A stretch of DNA of 64,000 nucleotides from Ophiura sarsii (lineage: Eukaryota; Echinodermata; Ophiuroidea; Amphilepidida; Ophiuridae), in contig CM069459.1 in the NCBI GenBank assembly GCA_035610835.1, positions 31,346,366 through 31,410,365 on the forward strand. The letters run 5' to 3'. Within the stretch, counting starts at the first letter, position 1. Every line of letters starts with the position of its first letter. The notes under the pieces were generated by a model. The model made no database searches and was not told the origin of the DNA. It saw nothing but the letters and a program-made list of their open reading frames with translations. Shown here one piece after another: positions 45,540 through 58,227 of this stretch. The position numbers and the translations under genes were made by a program.

Positions 45540-47119
45540 ACGTTAAACCTGGTTAAACATTGTTAAACGCGTTAAACGCCGGTCACCGACACATTCCGAT
45601 GATTACCATAATTTATGTAAATATGCAAAAGGGACCGTTTTCGCTACGTACGTTAGTATAGGACTTTCCTATCCCAAAATTAATAGTATCCCTGCGATCG
45701 CGTTGTGGCGTGGTTGTCGAGGGCTCATCATGCTGCATTTAAAATGTGGATGAACGCTAGAATAAACGTTTTGATCGAAAATTCTTTGTTGTGATTGTTA
45801 TGAGTGTGCGTGCCCACGTTATTACTGATAAGGGGCACTCAGAGATGTGTTGGAGGCTGCACCCTCAATTATGATAAAAACTGGAATTAGTATGAACTAA
45901 ACTAAGGGGAGACGTCAAAACTCGACCGCCCGTTGACTGCCGGTTACGGCGGTTCCGCCCGGTTCTTTTAGGTCAAATGTTTTACTGGTATATGAATATT
46001 CGCGCATGCAACACTGAACAACCGCCGGTTGACTTAATGCTGTAATCTGACCAATTTACACTATCAATCTGTTACTTTGCGGTCATAATATCTCTCTCTA
46101 TAATCGTTCTATAAAAAAAAAACATTCATAGACTTTCGGTATTGATTTTAAAAAGTTAAGGGGGCTGTCAAGTGTCATTTCGTATTTTCCAGGAATTTCA
46201 CTTTTCTTCATTTTTCAAAACTTCAGAGTGTTATTTATCAGTACATGCAAAGAAATTTTCAATTTTGAAATTCCAAAAGCCTATTTAGAAGGATTTAAAT
46301 CCCTTATTGTGATCATTGACAAAGTAGAATGGAAAAGTCTGCCCGCAGGGGATCAGCGAAACTCCCATGCGCCGCGTATCCCGTGTTTTGTTTTTCACGC
46401 AAATTAGCACGCGCCAGTTCGCTTAAAATACGCGACGCTGTTGTTTCGAAAGCCGTCAGTGCGTGCTGCGTTACCCGCTATGTCCTTGCCGCGTTTGAGG
46501 GAGTTGGAAAGAGAGAAGGAAAAAAAAATAATAATAAAGGACAGAGAAAGATTTTGAATCCATGATCGGAGTGAAACATTGTAAGGAGTATCAACAAGAC
46601 TTACACCGGGTTTTATCCGAAGACGTTAATGTTTTGTTTTTGTTTGGCCTTTCGATGTTGTCCGTTCCACCCGCCCCGTCCATCCAATAGGGCCTACCTG
46701 TTTATCTATTTATTGTCATTACTGAATATGGTAGGCCTATTACTTCGTATCGTTGTTAAGTTAGCTAGTTCTCAATTTAGTTCAACTCGGTGTACTAATT
46801 AATTTTGTCATTCAGTTATATCAAACATAATATCAATTATAAGTGCCATTTTACCTAGGCCTACATGGGCATGATCGGAGAAGCATCCTCGGGCCGATGA
46901 GCCGATGCTATCAAATGGTTCACATGGTTATCTCATAGTTATATATATAGCGAGACTAACTTTGTATAGTATGTGCACGCGGCAATCAAAAACACGACAT
47001 GTGGAGTTGGGGGGGGGGGGGGGGGTATAGGGCCATGGAGAGCAGGGATGAACAGCCTCTCCTGGCATGTATTTTAATATAATATCCATTATAAGCTCAT
47101 TTATTTCAGTTGCGTTCGG

Positions 47120-47329
47120 GTCGGATACAGGGGGGGCGGAGGGGGAGGGCGTCCCCCGTAAATTTTTTCAATATACCTTTAACCAGTTCGCGCCCCCCGT
47201 AACATTTGACAATATACCTTTTTTGTGTACCACTTTACCTTTTTCAGAGACATAGGTAGGTTCCGTTGGTACATTTGCCACTTGTACCGTGCGATTTTTT
47301 TTGCCGGTTTTTTGAACAACCACATCGCT

Positions 47330-47367
<38 letters not shown>

Positions 47368-47480
47368 CCCCCCCCCCCCCCCACCCCCCACTTAGCAGAA
47401 TTTCACGAGCTGACGGCAACAAAATTGGGGACCGTTATTTTTTGGGTTTCAGCCCCCCATAAATTTTAATCCTGGATCCG
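47120..47480. repeat. Poly-C-centred dispersed repeat
   Basis: It begins near gggtcggatacaggggg, has a C run with single interruptions at 47332-47392, and ends tcctggatccgccactg. The right half matches 3655-3790. Gly- and Pro-rich frames here are artefacts. A separate G run lies at 47010-47027. Confidence 0.75.
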
Positions 47481-48139
47481 CCACTGCTAAGGCCCCGCTT
47501 TTAGGCCTACGGTTTGGTGACATGCCATAATATGAGACAAAATAAGTTCCAAGATAACCAGAAGTAGGCCTATACGGCCAAACAAGTCATGTTTCTAAAA
47601 AATCCTCCTAAAATTTCATAGTTAAATTGAATAATATAAAATTCTGAAACATTCCAAATGAAATTCGGACTGAACAAAGAACAGAGATCTTCCCATTTCG
47701 ATCGCTAAATGGCCCATCATTCATATTTTTGAATCAATGAAACGTCCGAATGTTCTAGACTGAAAGCAAAGGTGAAAGGGATGGGATTATGGTGGGAGAG
47801 GATGCTCAATATTTCTGCCCCTCGGACCCACCCCAACAAAAAATAGGGTAACATCGGTTTGGGTTATCACGAAGTTATGAGATGTAAACAATAGGCCTGA
47901 TTAATTAAATGTGTGGTTGCACCTTTGATATCCTTGTACTTTTGTGTCCTCTCAATGAAAAAAGTTTCAATCTAGGTATAGGTGACAAGGCAATTCATAG
48001 GGATAGCCAATAAATAATAAAACCATATGCAGTAATGGAAATACCCACATGACTGTATATATAGGCCTACTAGAGCTAATTGTTAATAATGACCGTGTTT
48101 TCACCGTTATCATTGTTATCTTCAGTAGATAGCAAACTA

Positions 48140-48245
48140 CTTTTATAAGAGATCCAACCGAAATGCTTAATAGCGCTATTGTTGTAACACTGAACAATCA
48201 CTATTTAATAATTATCTTTGGTAGATAGCAAACCAATTTTAAAAG
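48140..48245. repeat. Diverged short direct repeat
   Basis: tatctt.agtagatagcaaac followed by ttttaaaagatcca-like text occurs twice, about 90 bp apart. Confidence 0.5.
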
Positions 48246-49654
48246 GATCCAAGTCCATTCTAATGGAAAATACTCATCATTTAACTACTGTGAAATGTGA
48301 TCCATTACCCGCCAGTGGCGTACATGTATCTGATGAGATCGCTTGTCAGAGGGGGAATGGTATCTTCCCGGTAGGCTTTAGCTTTACAGGCTGAGGATTG
48401 CCGCCGCCGAGTCCGACATTTGAAAACGGGGAGGGTGGGGGTGTTTTCAAAATCCACCCCATCCGACTCAAATTGGGGCCCTTGCTCCCCCAACCCACTG
48501 TATTTACAGAAAATAAAACCTTTTAGCCCGGTAGTTTGAGCTGTTCTACCCGGTCGAATCCGTCGAGGGAGGGGGACACTCTGCTGATACGCTACTGTTA
48601 CTCGTTCGCTTGACAGTTTACCCATAGACAATTCCTATAGTCATTTTACAAACCGTTAATTTTATTTTCCTGCTTCATTAAACATTAGACCTATCGGACA
48701 TATATTTCAGTTTCTTTTTCAGTGGCGCTGGCATAACGAGGATCAAATTCAGGTGGCATGTTGTGGCCTTTTACTATGATGAAATTACAATTCGTGACGT
48801 GACTCATATTAATCATGTTAATCAGAAGCTTACCCGATCTTAGATTCCGTCTCTTTTAATATCTGAAGTAGAAGAAGAGAAAACATGTAGGCCTAGGCCT
48901 ACCAAACAACAGGTCTTAAATTAAATCTTCATCCCCATTTCTCGCTTTCTCTCTAATGTTTCCAATTTTTCTCTCTCCTTTACTAAGTCCTTTATCTAGG
49001 ATAGGTGTTGATTTTTATACCCAGACTACTCACTAATCCCGCCACGGTGCATTTTTAAATGATCACATTGATAAAGACTCGACTACACTGGGCCTATAAT
49101 GATAAACTCTGATGATTAGCCGCAGAGTGTTGCGCACAGAAATTAATACACGAGCGTCTAATCTTTGTCAACCGGTTCAACGCGCACGCGTCACCATTTT
49201 TTTTGCCAACTCAAAACATTCCACGCGCGTCTGCGCTCATTGTCGTTTAACGCACGCGCTTTCATGCGTTACGCTTCCCGGAAATTGTGAACGCACTTCG
49301 AATGCGCATAAAATGGTATGGCTTCTTTTACACACTCGAAATCATGAAAAAGGTGTTTTTTAACACACATTTGAGGTTATTTTGATACCAAGAAAAGAAC
49401 GGTTTGTAATGAAACTCTGCACGAAGTTGGGGGATTTATATGCTTCCCACAATATCTAAAGAACAGGATTTGAAATACGTGTATTTTCCCGTAAACCATG
49501 ATCAAACGGCGATAGTGTCACTTTTCACATTCATCGGTTGATTTCTTTATGTTCATTTTTGAGTAAAAATACGATTTACAGACACGATAACTCAATACAA
49601 ACTGCATCTGATGGACATCAAGTAAGTGTAACGCAACAACCATGATCTTCGCCA

Positions 49655-49817
49655 GGTTCCATTTTTTTGTTTTTTGTTTTAGGCCTATTTTCCGATTTTT
49701 CGGATCATTTTGTGGAAATTCACGTTTGTTGTATTTAAAAATCCCATTTTGTTGCCTTATTTGGTCAATAAATAAAAAAATATCTCAGTAATCAAAAAAC
49801 AAAAAAATGGAACCCGG
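49655..49817. mobile_element. Small MITE, 22-bp perfect inverted ends
   Basis: ggttccatttttttgttttt at the left is inverted at the right (aaaaacaaaaaaatggaacc). Nested inside the TTAA-flanked element. Confidence 0.75.
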
Positions 49818-50756
49818 GTAATTTTCTTAAGATTACAAAAATCGTAAAAGGACAGATTTTCAGAAAATATTTTTTTGGTTACCTTGTCCGAATTAAAGAC
49901 TGGTCAAAATTCTCGTTTTTTATGATTTTCTCCAAAATGGTTCTTTTTAGAGCAATTTCATGTTCATGGTTAGATTTATTGAACCCTTTCCTTCAAAAAA
50001 ATGTATACTTGTATATGGAATATATGAATAATGACGTAGTTACGGCAGTTTTACGGAAGCTATTTCTGACACTTGACAGCCCCCTTAATTGAGCTATAAA
50101 CAGATTGAAAAAGCCAACCCCAGCGAAAATCAATAGCTGTATTGTACTGGTTGTCAACTGAGACTTTTAAGTCTTAAAAGAGCCCATTACTTCAAGATGT
50201 TATTGCTCACGTGTGTGACGAGGCACTTTCAACCGGTCATGTTCACCAGAGTGTTACTATTTGACCTCATTATGTGTGTATATTATAAGAGACGACACGT
50301 TTTGTGAGAACCGAACGGAACCGGCCGTAACCGGCGGTTGCCGGGCGGTCGAGTTTTGACGTGATCCCTAACATCTATATATATAGGCTATACAGATTGA
50401 GAAAAGTCAGCCCTCTCCTTCCTTTAGTCTTTGTACAACAAAACGTTGATTCAAAAAATGCTGATCGGGCCCGATAAATAACGCGAACCATATTTGCAAT
50501 AAATAGTGACCAGTATTGTTTTCACATTTTGCTGTGTTTTGTTAGTAGAAACAACAAATGACAATGACAATGTTTAATGGTCATCTTGCATTCTGAAGTA
50601 AATATTTTAAAAAATGAAAATGTCAACACCACTCCACTGCACGCACGTACATGACGTAGGCCTATGTCCCTTTGTAATTAAAACACCAATCCAAGTTATT
50701 TAGGCCAGCCGCCAGTATAAACTTGCGGCGTTCCAATTGAACAACATTAATATTAT

Positions 50757-51032
50757 TAACCCTTACAGCCCCAGATCCCATGAAATCCCATTTCCCAGCA
50801 TCCTGGTTCCACCCAGCGCCGAGGTTTTTGTCTGAAATAACGGCCCCGGGCTATATAGCTGAATACACTCGCCCAGCACAGCTTCCCCCGTGGCGCAGTT
50901 GGTAGAGTGTCCGCCCGCCAACCGAGAGGTCGTGGGTTCAAACCCCGGGGCGTGGCACCTCTTGTTGTGTGTGCTTTTTTCGCTTTAAAAAAATTTCGTT
51001 GGAAAATCCACCGGGTGGGTTAGGGTTATTGA
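50757..51032 (+). mobile_element. tRNA-containing repeat unit, copy 1
   Basis: The unit starts taacccttacagccccagat. A tRNA-like core at 50884-50956 has A box tggcgcagttgg and B box gtgggttcaaacccc. The unit ends with accgggtgggttagggtta. Stems pair imperfectly. Unlike a standard SINE, about 130 bp precede the tRNA-like part. Confidence 0.65.
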
Positions 51033-51087
51033 ACGATTTTTTTTCTTCTTTTTAATTTTCACTTTTTTTCTCTAATTTTACCCTGAT

Positions 51088-51366
51088 TAACCCTTACAGC
51101 CCCAGATCCCATGAAATCCCATTTCCCAGCAACCTGGTTCCACCCGGCGCCGAGGTTTTTGTCTGAAATAACGGCCCCGGGCTATATAGCTGGGCGAATA
51201 CACTCGCCCAGCACAGCTTCCCCCGTGGCGCAGTTGGTAGAGTGTCCGCCCGCCAACCGAGAGGTCGTGGCTTCAAACCCCGGGGCGTGGCACCTCTTGT
51301 TGTGTGTGCTTTTTTCGCTTGAAAAAAATTTCGTTGGAAAATCCACCGGGTGGGTTAGGGTTATTA
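51088..51366 (+). mobile_element. tRNA-containing repeat unit, copy 2
   Basis: A 331-bp-spaced direct copy of the previous unit, nearly identical. Its tRNA-like core (51219-51291) has one B-box change (gtggcttcaaacc) and a small insertion, tgggcga, near 51191. The 151-codon and minus-strand frames across it are not genes. Confidence 0.65.
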
Positions 51367-53480
51367 AACAAAACAATTTTGATTCATCGATCGTAAAAAA
51401 GAACATGAATGAACTATATGTATACATACACTATACATCATATTCAATCATGTACAATACACGACAATTCGAGTGTATCTGCATGTTTGTGTGTATTTTT
51501 CAAGCATTGCAACCACTCATGTATGATTCGCGGACTGTTTTATATATACAATTCATTACTTCATGAATAATCGCGATAGCTCCGTATCAAGTGCGTTCCA
51601 ATCAAATTAATCGTTAGATGAGAACGCGCACGCCGAGCGCGGGTTACTAATAATTGCCCGAAAGTACTGCGCCAAAGTGTTCCATTGTTTTGCTCACTGA
51701 CCGACCAATCAAATTAACGCCTCACGCCCCTAAACTGAATATTCAATGAATTATGAGGAAACACGATTAAAGCTTAATTCTGATTGGTTGAATGATAAAA
51801 ATGTTAATGAGGGGATGACCCGACTTGGACTGTTTCAATAACTAAGAAGGGGTTGACAAAATAAACAGAACACTAATTAATTATTAGCAAGATTATATCG
51901 GTACAAATCAACGATTTGGATAAAATATGCATCTTTTTCAGTAATGAATGAGAATAATGACTGCTTAACAACTGTTTTCGTGAATTTGTTTTGAATGTTA
52001 CGCAGTAATTATTCTCTAATTATCCTCCCCAAGAAGGTCACGGGCACGACGACCGTCATGACCGTGTGCATCAAGCGCAGCGCCATTTTGTAAACAAATC
52101 TTCCCACAATGCCTTGCGGATGATCCATCTGACCTTTTATTACCGCGACACGCACGTAACGTTATGACACGCAAGAGAGGCGTAGGGAGCTAAAGGCTTA
52201 ATAAATACACACAAATGTCTGCCTATTAAAACTGTTCTATTTAAAAAATCCATCGATCAATTTTTGTGAGAATTGTTAATCTTATGCCATCAACGCTTAT
52301 TTATAACATATCTTATTATCAAGGCAAATTTGCCGTTTACATTTTTCAGTAAATGCCGTTGAATTGGGGAAGTATTACTATTAATTTCAATTTCATCACC
52401 TAATTTTCAGTCCTCAATCTGGGAGATGCACAATGGATGAGAACGAAGGCAATATTTCAATCTATTATACTTGTTTACCTACCTGCCCTTATCCTTTCAC
52501 CAGGATAGCTATGAAATTCATGTGGCAATGACATGATGTAATATCACAATGCGAAATCGCTAAGTAATATCATTTTGGCAATTTCAAAAATTTCACTTAA
52601 AATAAATATAGTTCCTGTCAATCTCAATAGGCCTACTTCAACCAGCTTCAACCACGGAGTTACTTCAACCATCCTTCAACGTATTTCTTTGAGGGCTTTG
52701 AGTAGCAAGTTATCCTAGTATTTTACTAGTGCCCTCCTCATTTTAAACATTCTAATGACAAACATATCCAACGTATAATTAGAAGCAATAATATCAATTG
52801 ACAAGATAATTAATTTAATAATTGTTTCACGTCAACAGAATTTTCCAATGTTAGTAAATATTTTAAATATTACTACTACATGTAGTACTCGCATCAGTCG
52901 AGAATACTCATGCCACTGTTTCAAAAGTTTATGTCCAAATAAATAAATAAAATAAAATAAAAATAGTAAATATTTTTTTACCATCCACAAATAAAAAATT
53001 CTACTGAAGTGATACAATTTTCTTATAGAATTATTCTTAAGAATTGTTAACAACACGGCGGCATTTTGATGATGGGTTGGTTGGTAGATAGTAGACGCAC
53101 GTCGGACATTCCTGCGTGAAAGTGTATAGACCGCGACATAATCAATCAAAGGTGTTTTAAGATTCTTCAATTTCAATATCGCGTCCCCACGCTATAATAT
53201 GTAAATTAGGCCATTGTCAGTCCCATTGTTGGACGAGGCCTATAAACATACAATGAAGACATAATAGGCCCCCGGGAATAACCCTACGCGCATACCACAT
53301 CACAGGTGGTCAGAAGTCAGAAACTGGTCCAAAAAAATGTTTCACTTCTAATAATGTTGAGAAATGCACCAATTCTGATTAAACGGGACAAAACTTAAGT
53401 TTTACATACTTAATGACCCACAAACTATATATTGTTGGAAAGCTTATGATTCAAGGTTTTTCATTTTTGCAAAAAAGAAT
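51367..53480. other. No gene recognised
   Basis: AT-rich sequence. Around 52630-52680 the word cttcaacca repeats a few times. The 114-codon minus-strand frame at 52832-53176 is AT-driven and shows no domain. Confidence 0.4.
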
Positions 53481-53487
53481 CAAATTA

Positions 53488-53840
53488 TACAGGGTGTGTA
53501 ACATTTTTACAGGGTGGAACATAAAAAAGTTGATCGTTTTTGCTCCTCACAAAATATTTTGATAGTTTGTACAATTAGGGTTTAGCTGAAGATAGTCACC
53601 AAAATCAGAACAACCGCAGAAGGTGCTACCAAATTTGCTAAGAATCACCTGCCCAAAATGTACACAGGAAAAGTACAGGGTGTCTAAAATGATGATGAAA
53701 TAATGCATAAAATGAAGGTTTGTATATAATATTCTATGAAATTTAGTTAGCATGGACTATTTAATTTTAGGGAAAATGGTTATCAAAATGAACTACATGA
53801 ATATCATTAAAGTACCTTTTATTTTGAATACAGGGTGGTC
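53488..53840. repeat. Recurring TACAGGGTG words
   Basis: acagggtg occurs at about 53489, 53510, 53676 and 53829, in contexts such as tacagggtgtctaaaa and tacagggtggtccaaaa. These look like termini of small TA-inserting elements, but I could not pair them into a defined element. Confidence 0.4.
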
Positions 53841-54226
53841 CAAAATAGGGCTAAATAGCAATTTGTTCATAAATCTATGAACAATTCTGTGAAAAAAGAC
53901 TTCTGGCTTTTTTAGTTAAATGTTTTACTACCCAGGGTAGAAAAGGACCGAAGAGTCACACAAATGAAATAGAGAGACTGCGATTTGGCCATTGTTTAAT
54001 CAATAAAATGAATAAAACTGTGTATTTTTTACATTAAAACACTCCCTGAATTAAACATCATATTCTAGTAGAGAATGTCTAGATAACAATTCAATATTAT
54101 TATTCATAGTAGCAGGCACATGTTATTAACACATATGAGAAGTTTGAAAACTTTCCTATGTATACTTTTAAAATGGCATCAATTTCAAAAGTTCTAGTTT
54201 TCCGCTATTTCGTGTACAAACCTATG

Positions 54227-54304
54227 GGCGCCTCACCCACCGGCGCCTCACCCACCGGCGCCTCACCCACCGGCGCCTCACCCACCGGCGTCTCACCCAC
54301 CGGC
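54227..54304. repeat. 15-bp minisatellite, 5 copies
   Basis: The unit is ggcgcctcacccacc, with one g>t-type variant in copy 5. Because 15 is a multiple of three, the plus strand reads (GASPT)5 in a 35-codon frame starting at ATG 54224. No splice or promoter support, so this is treated as non-coding. Confidence 0.9.
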
Positions 54305-55007
54305 TCCACCCTTGACTCACTCGACCTTTAGATTGATAACTTCACTGTTGCTAGACATGTGGCTTTAATCTTTTTTTTATTCGGTAGCTGGATAAATTGT
54401 CTTTAATATGATACCAAAAATGTTATGATTTTTTGACAACTTCTATTTAAAATAGAGACACGTCACGATTGTAAGGATTTTTTGAAACGGCTCCACCTTA
54501 TTTGATATACCTATTAGTGACCTGTGACCAGGTAGCATTGCAAACAGGTCCCGCAACAGATAATGTGATGAGGCCAAGCAACAAAAAACGACGTGTTTCT
54601 CGATCGAAGAGCCACCTCTTATTTCCAAAAAAAAATTGTTCTTTTATCAATGCAAGGAAGAAGTTGAGCATAACTTTGATATTTTTGATTTAAGTACATA
54701 TAGTTTAAAAGCTCGAACAGTGGGAGTCTGGGGGATGTGTCCCCCTCAGAATTGGATTTGTTTCAATTTTCGAATCCATTTGGTGAGATTTGGTGTGGGG
54801 CTTTTTGACCAATGTATTGAAAAGCAATACCTTTCCCCCGTTTCTTCTTTTTTTTTCCCTTCTTCTTTTTTTCTTTCTTTTCAAAAAAAGTAGCCTACAT
54901 TATATATCACGACTTATACAACGTTATTGTACACACCTATCAATCACTCAATTAAAAGCTCGTCCTCCCTTTCTCTCCCCTTCCCCTCCCCTCTCTTTTC
55001 CCCAGGA

Positions 55008-55285
55008 GGGGTACTCACTCACGTATGTAAGGCATACGGGGACGTGCCGCTCCATTGGGTCGTTTTTTCATGAGACATCCTTAGCCATGGGTAGGCTTTT
55101 CAACTGAAAAATCCTTATACATGGGTCTATTTCCCCGATAATTTGCGAACATTTGGTCTAAAATGAAGCAAAACACCTAACAATGGGTACCTATTTTTCC
55201 AAAATCACCCTTAGAAATAGGTAGGGGTTTTGAATCTCCAGCGGCATACCCCCGACCAAACCAAATCCCCCCCCCCCCCCCCCCC
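55008..55285 (+). repeat. Dispersed repeat, left arm of an inverted pair
   Basis: It begins gggtactcactcacgtatg and runs through ctgaaaaatcc, tgggtacctatttttcc and gattc-type text to a poly-C run (55268-55285). It is the reverse complement of 55854-56145. Confidence 0.85.
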
Positions 55286-55853
55286 GGGCTCTTTTCCTTT
55301 TATTTTTGTTGTTGATTTTATTCGTTGATTTTTTTTTACCGGGGCGAACCTGAGACATGGTAGTCTCAGGGACGAACGCCCCTCCGCCCCACCTCGATCC
55401 ATGTACCTAGCTCAATCCCCGCTCCCTGCATACCTGTTTGATGGAGAAAAAAAACCTTTCACTATCCTTTGCAATCACGCGATCTTTCCAATAAACAAAC
55501 CAACATATCTAAGTGCAATCCCTGCACTTTACCATGACTTTACAAACTACCACAACGTGATTTCCATTCAAGACTCAAGTTTAATCAATAGACCGAATAA
55601 TCGATGACGAAAGAATTATATTATAGCGTTACTGTTATGAACCTTTTCGCGCCCAAACATCGATACAAATGACGAACGAAATATCGCGCCCATCCATTAT
55701 TATTACGTTTGAATTGGCGACTTGAAATTGGGCGCATTTTGAGACAAAAGGATTGACGTTATAGTGTTAGTGTTAGCATGGTTATTAATCAATAAGCAAC
55801 CAGACTAAAGATTCGCTATCGCTAATGACGGGATATGAAAGCATAGAGTGATC

Positions 55854-56145
55854 GGGGGGGGGGGGCTACTCAGATTTGGTTTGGTCGGGGGTTTTCGCTG
55901 GAGATTCAAAACCCCTATCCATTTCTAAGGGTGATTTTGGAAAAATAGGTACCCATTTTTAGGGGTTTTGCTTCAATTTAGACCAAATTTTCGCAAATTC
56001 GCGAAAATAGACCCATGTCTAAGGATTTTTCAGTTGAAAAGCCTATACCCATATGGCTAAGGATGTCTTATGAAAAAACGACCCACTGAGCGGCACGTCC
56101 CCGTATGCCTTTCATACGTGAGTACCCCCCCCCCCCCCCCCCGGG
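55854..56145 (-). repeat. Dispersed repeat, right arm of an inverted pair
   Basis: It begins in a G run, then gatttggtttggtcggggg, and ends catacgtgagtac plus a C run (56125-56142). About 570 bp of unassigned sequence separates the arms. Confidence 0.85.
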
Positions 56146-58074
56146 AGCGTGATCAGACTGATATTCAGAATTCTAGCCACATGTGCATGTGCAAGTCACT
56201 GCCAATACGGTATGAAAACGGCCATTTTGGGATCTTTGCAGAATATATGGGTCTATAAACGCCGAGTTCTTCACTCACTTAATTGAATTTAAGATTGTTT
56301 AACCTTACATTGAGAAAGGATAACACATAGGTATTATTTTTTGAGCAGGATGTTTTTCCTGCGATGACGATAAAAATGTGAAAATTACTCTCGATTTATT
56401 TTCTTTCGGTGCTATAAAATCAAAATTTCATCGGGCGAAGAATTAACAAATATATTCACTATTGTGACAAAAAATATTTCACTGTTACCGATAAATATAC
56501 AGTTCTCTTCAAAATGATACCAAATTCAGCTATTTTCATTGAGGAAATCTGTCATTATCGCGATTTTAAAACACTCCTTCACAAATACAAATAAATGTGA
56601 ATCCACGTTAACTCGATTTTTACGCTGCTGCTGGTAGCTAGTACTCAAGTGACATCACACGACATGGGCGTACATCCAGTGTTGCCAATTTAAACTCCCA
56701 AACCAAGCCTCGAACTCTCTCTCCTTTACTGTTTGCCAATAGAAATACATGACGCGGCGCACGGCCAAAATAATCCCAATTCCACGATAGCGGCTGCATT
56801 GGCAATCTATATTCCCTAATATAAGTTTGACAGAGGCAAAACGCACTAAAATCAGACTAAAATCTGTACTGACATGAAATCCGACCAAAATCTGCACTGA
56901 AAAGTAAACATCAACTCCCATGTTGCTCCAAGTTCCAAATATAAATTGCCAATTTGTTGCCTATAGCCATGCTGAGGTAAATATACTAACGGCAACCACC
57001 CACTTGGTTTGGTATGGTTTGGTTGAGTTTGCTTGAGCAAGCTTCGATCCAATCTGGTTCTTCGATCCAGTAAAAAGTGCCTGTCAACGCGACCTTAGCA
57101 TATCAAAATACTTAATTTAAATGTGTATTTGTTTTGGCATTGTATAAGGCTGACATGTTGCCATATGAATTGCACGAAACTGACATCCTCTTTACAAGGG
57201 AAAACAAAATCCCGTCGTCAACAATTAACTGACTGAACGTTGGCAGCTGTATGTATACACACTCAGATGTGTAATAATAATAAGGATATCAATATTATAT
57301 ACATGTAGGTATCCTTGATATGACTAAATAATCAGGTATACTCTATTTGGCTTCCTCTGGCCAGTGACGTAACTTAACAGGCGCAGCTTTTACGCACGCG
57401 TATGTATCTTCCGCCTTTCAACGCGCGAGTAGGCGCGCGCGTTATGTGCTGCAACTAGTAGAATACGCGGTTACGTCACTGTCTCGTGATGGCCAAATAG
57501 ACTACAGGTGTATGGATCAGGTAGGCCCTGCCCCATACACCCTTCCAGTTATCACAGGTGCTCTTACTATTCCATACCCCATAATCCAGGTACCCCTTGT
57601 GCCTTTAATGATCCAGGCAGGCCTACCCCATGTGCACATCCTAGTAGTTTAGTGGATCTCATTATAAAACTCAAATATCATAGGCCTACTGAATCGAAGC
57701 GGTGGGTGGGTGGGATAGGGGGAGGGGTTGGGTTGCGGGGTCATGACCCCCTAGATTTCACGACCCCCCTTCTAGATTTTGCCAAGTCTCCCATAGAACA
57801 CATGTATTAAATAGGTCCGCCTCGATATCCCTAAATGCTGATGCCTACGCCGTCACCGGTTTTATAGTGGTTTATAAGTGGATCGTTCATAGTTGGCGGA
57901 AAGCGTGGTCTGTCATTATGATCACTTTGTAGTTTGTACTCAGTTCAGCACTGTGAGCCATCCGTTACGTAGTATGGGATTTGAAGCACTGACATTACAT
58001 TATTTCTCCAGTAGTGTATTTCTACCGCCAGTCATTTGCTCACACCGTTCATTTTTTTAACAGGTCCTTGTTTT
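56146..58074. other. No gene recognised
   Basis: Mixed sequence; 57500-57780 is rich in ccat/ggcctac words. No exon or element could be supported. Confidence 0.4.
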
Positions 58075-58227
58075 AAGGTTGGTGACTGCGTAAGGACTAT
58101 TCTAAGGTTCTTGTTTGAAATCGCTGACTTTGTTTTGGTACCAAGGGATTGCCCCGAGGCAATAGAGGCTTACTCTCCCAGAAGACTTGCCCGTGATTGG
58201 AATAGTCCGTACAAAGTCACCAATCTT
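58075..58227. mobile_element. 153-bp hairpin element containing minisatellite sequence
   Basis: aaggttggtgactgcgtaag at 58075 is inverted at 58201-58227 (aatagtccgtacaaagtcac then caatctt). Interior bases 58160-58201 match 42 bp of the 95-bp unit at 28569-29233 almost exactly. Confidence 0.7.

Larger units (their letters stand above)
46160..50084. mobile_element. 3.9-kb TTAA-flanked element
   Basis: gggggctgtcaagtgtca at 46160 is exactly inverted at 50067-50084, with TTAA immediately outside on both sides (46156-46159, 50085-50088). A TTAA duplication fits piggyBac- or Kolobok-type insertion; the class is inference. CpG-rich acgcgc segments lie near both ends (46340-46500, 49112-49300). No frame longer than 108 codons, so it is non-autonomous or dead. 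It hosts a poly-C repeat and a smaller MITE. Confidence 0.75.
45906..50368. mobile_element. Harbinger-like inverted-repeat element, split by another element
   Basis: The left end ggggagacgtcaaaactcga is inverted at the right end (tcgagttttgacgtgatccc). The similarity continues through ccggttacgg and cggttc for about 60 bp. TAA lies on both sides (45903-45905 and 50369-50371). TAA duplications and GGG-starting termini fit PIF/Harbinger. Its own sequence is only 45906-46159 and 50089-50368 (about 530 bp); the rest is the nested element. No transposase. Confidence 0.75.

Noticed and set aside
48305..48631. 108-codon minus-strand frame inside the TTAA element
   Set aside because: No transposase-like motif, and it starts at cagtggcgta-type dispersed-repeat text.
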